From contig CAZKVD010000080.1 of assembly GCA_964556145.1 (NCBI GenBank), positions 1 through 6,762 on the forward strand: DNA of 6,762 bases. The letters run 5' to 3'. Position numbers and translations under genes: made by a program. The notes beneath the pieces are model-generated. The model saw nothing but the letters and a program-made list of their open reading frames with translations. It was not told the origin of the DNA and did not search any database. The stretch is from F1-20-MAGs119 sp964556145. Its GTDB lineage: Bacteria > Actinomycetota > Acidimicrobiia > Acidimicrobiales > Ilumatobacteraceae. Shown piece after piece: positions 6,486 through 6,762 of the stretch. Each line of letters starts with the position of its first letter. The stretch's first letter is position 1.

Positions 6486-6762
6486 GGAGTCTCGCGCTCC
6501 ATCGACATCGCCATGCCGGGCAGTGACACCCATGGCTGGCGGTCGACGCACCACGCCTCGACGGTCGGCTTGACCGACGACTTGTCATCGAGCACACCGG
6601 CCTTGACCGCGATGATTCCCTCGGACTTCGCCAACTCCGAAACGATCGGCGACCCGCAGCCCGGGCAGAACTTACGGCGCACGTATACATCGTCCTTGCG
6701 CTCGCCCCGCTCTTCGAAGGTCTTCAGCTCACCGTTGACCTTCAGCTGTGACTCGTGTGCCA
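6482..6762 (-). CDS. GFA/CENP-V family zinc-binding protein (5' partial)
   Basis: The C-terminal 92 residues of a small cytoplasmic protein are present; the frame stays open to the window edge. In order they show SQLKVNGELKTF, VRRKFCPGCGSP (CxxCGSP with cysteine codons at 6665-6667 and 6656-6658), VKAGVLDDKSSVKP, and the tail VDRQPWVSLPG. This is the usual order in GFA-domain proteins (glutathione-dependent formaldehyde-activating enzyme/CENP-V), which are about 120-150 residues long. The CxxC pair is the C-terminal half of the structural zinc site; the N-terminal CxC and the second zinc site would lie outside the window. The GTG at 6682 is not the start, because matching residues continue upstream. 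The reaction is uncertain: few family members have been tested, and formaldehyde-glutathione condensation holds for only some. It converges on the surface-protein gene and appears unrelated to it. Confidence 0.85.
   Translation of the reverse strand, partial: AHESQLKVNGELKTFEERGERKDDVYVRRKFCPGCGSPIVSELAKSEGIIAVKAGVLDDKSSVKPTVEAWCVDRQPWVSLPGMAMSMERETP

Noticed and set aside
6482..6682. A complete 66-residue gene starting at GTG 6682
   Set aside because: GFA-like sequence continues upstream in the same frame to the window edge, so this is an internal Val codon of a longer gene.
5746..6690. 314-codon - strand frame across the end of gene 2 and the GFA gene
   Set aside because: It overlaps the GFA-like gene in a different frame and is antisense to the CshA-like module and C-terminal domain. 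No recognisable motif is seen.

Overview
The window is GC-rich and fully coding. It looks like part of an actinobacterial chromosome, most likely a member of Acidimicrobiia (Ilumatobacter-like). This placement is an inference from GC-ending codons, long secreted proteins with Thr-run linkers, CshA-type modules and an LPxTG-like sorting tail. No rRNA, tRNA or housekeeping marker is present to confirm it.

Layout: (1) Positions 1-3200, + strand, hold the C-terminal part of a very large surface protein whose start lies before the window. It has one partial and eleven complete InlB B-type (Listeria-Bacteroides) repeats, then a Thr-rich linker, a CshA-like beta module, an LPVSG motif, a hydrophobic segment and an Arg tail, consistent with sortase anchoring. 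(2) Positions 3245-6475, + strand, hold a second large secreted protein just downstream. Its start is uncertain: an alternative ATG at 3200 overlaps the stop of gene 1 as TGATG. It has a signal peptide, an N-terminal beta region, a probable seven-bladed beta-propeller with regularly paired cysteines, a beta region, a Cna-B/SdrD-B-like domain, a CshA-like module, a Thr-rich linker and a C-terminal domain I do not recognise. It has no membrane anchor. (3) Positions 6482-6762, - strand, hold the C-terminal part of a GFA/CENP-V family zinc protein. It converges on gene 2 with only 6 bp between the stops, and its start lies beyond the window.

Genes 1 and 2 are co-directional, nearly contiguous, and share a CshA-like module and Thr-run linker. 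They probably form one surface/adhesion transcription unit: one protein anchored and almost cysteine-free, the other secreted and rich in probable disulfides. That they work together is an inference. The GFA gene looks unrelated to them. The most interesting signals are a five-repeat superperiod in the InlB-like array and the cysteine-pair periodicity in the propeller. There is no gene-free stretch of 300 bases.
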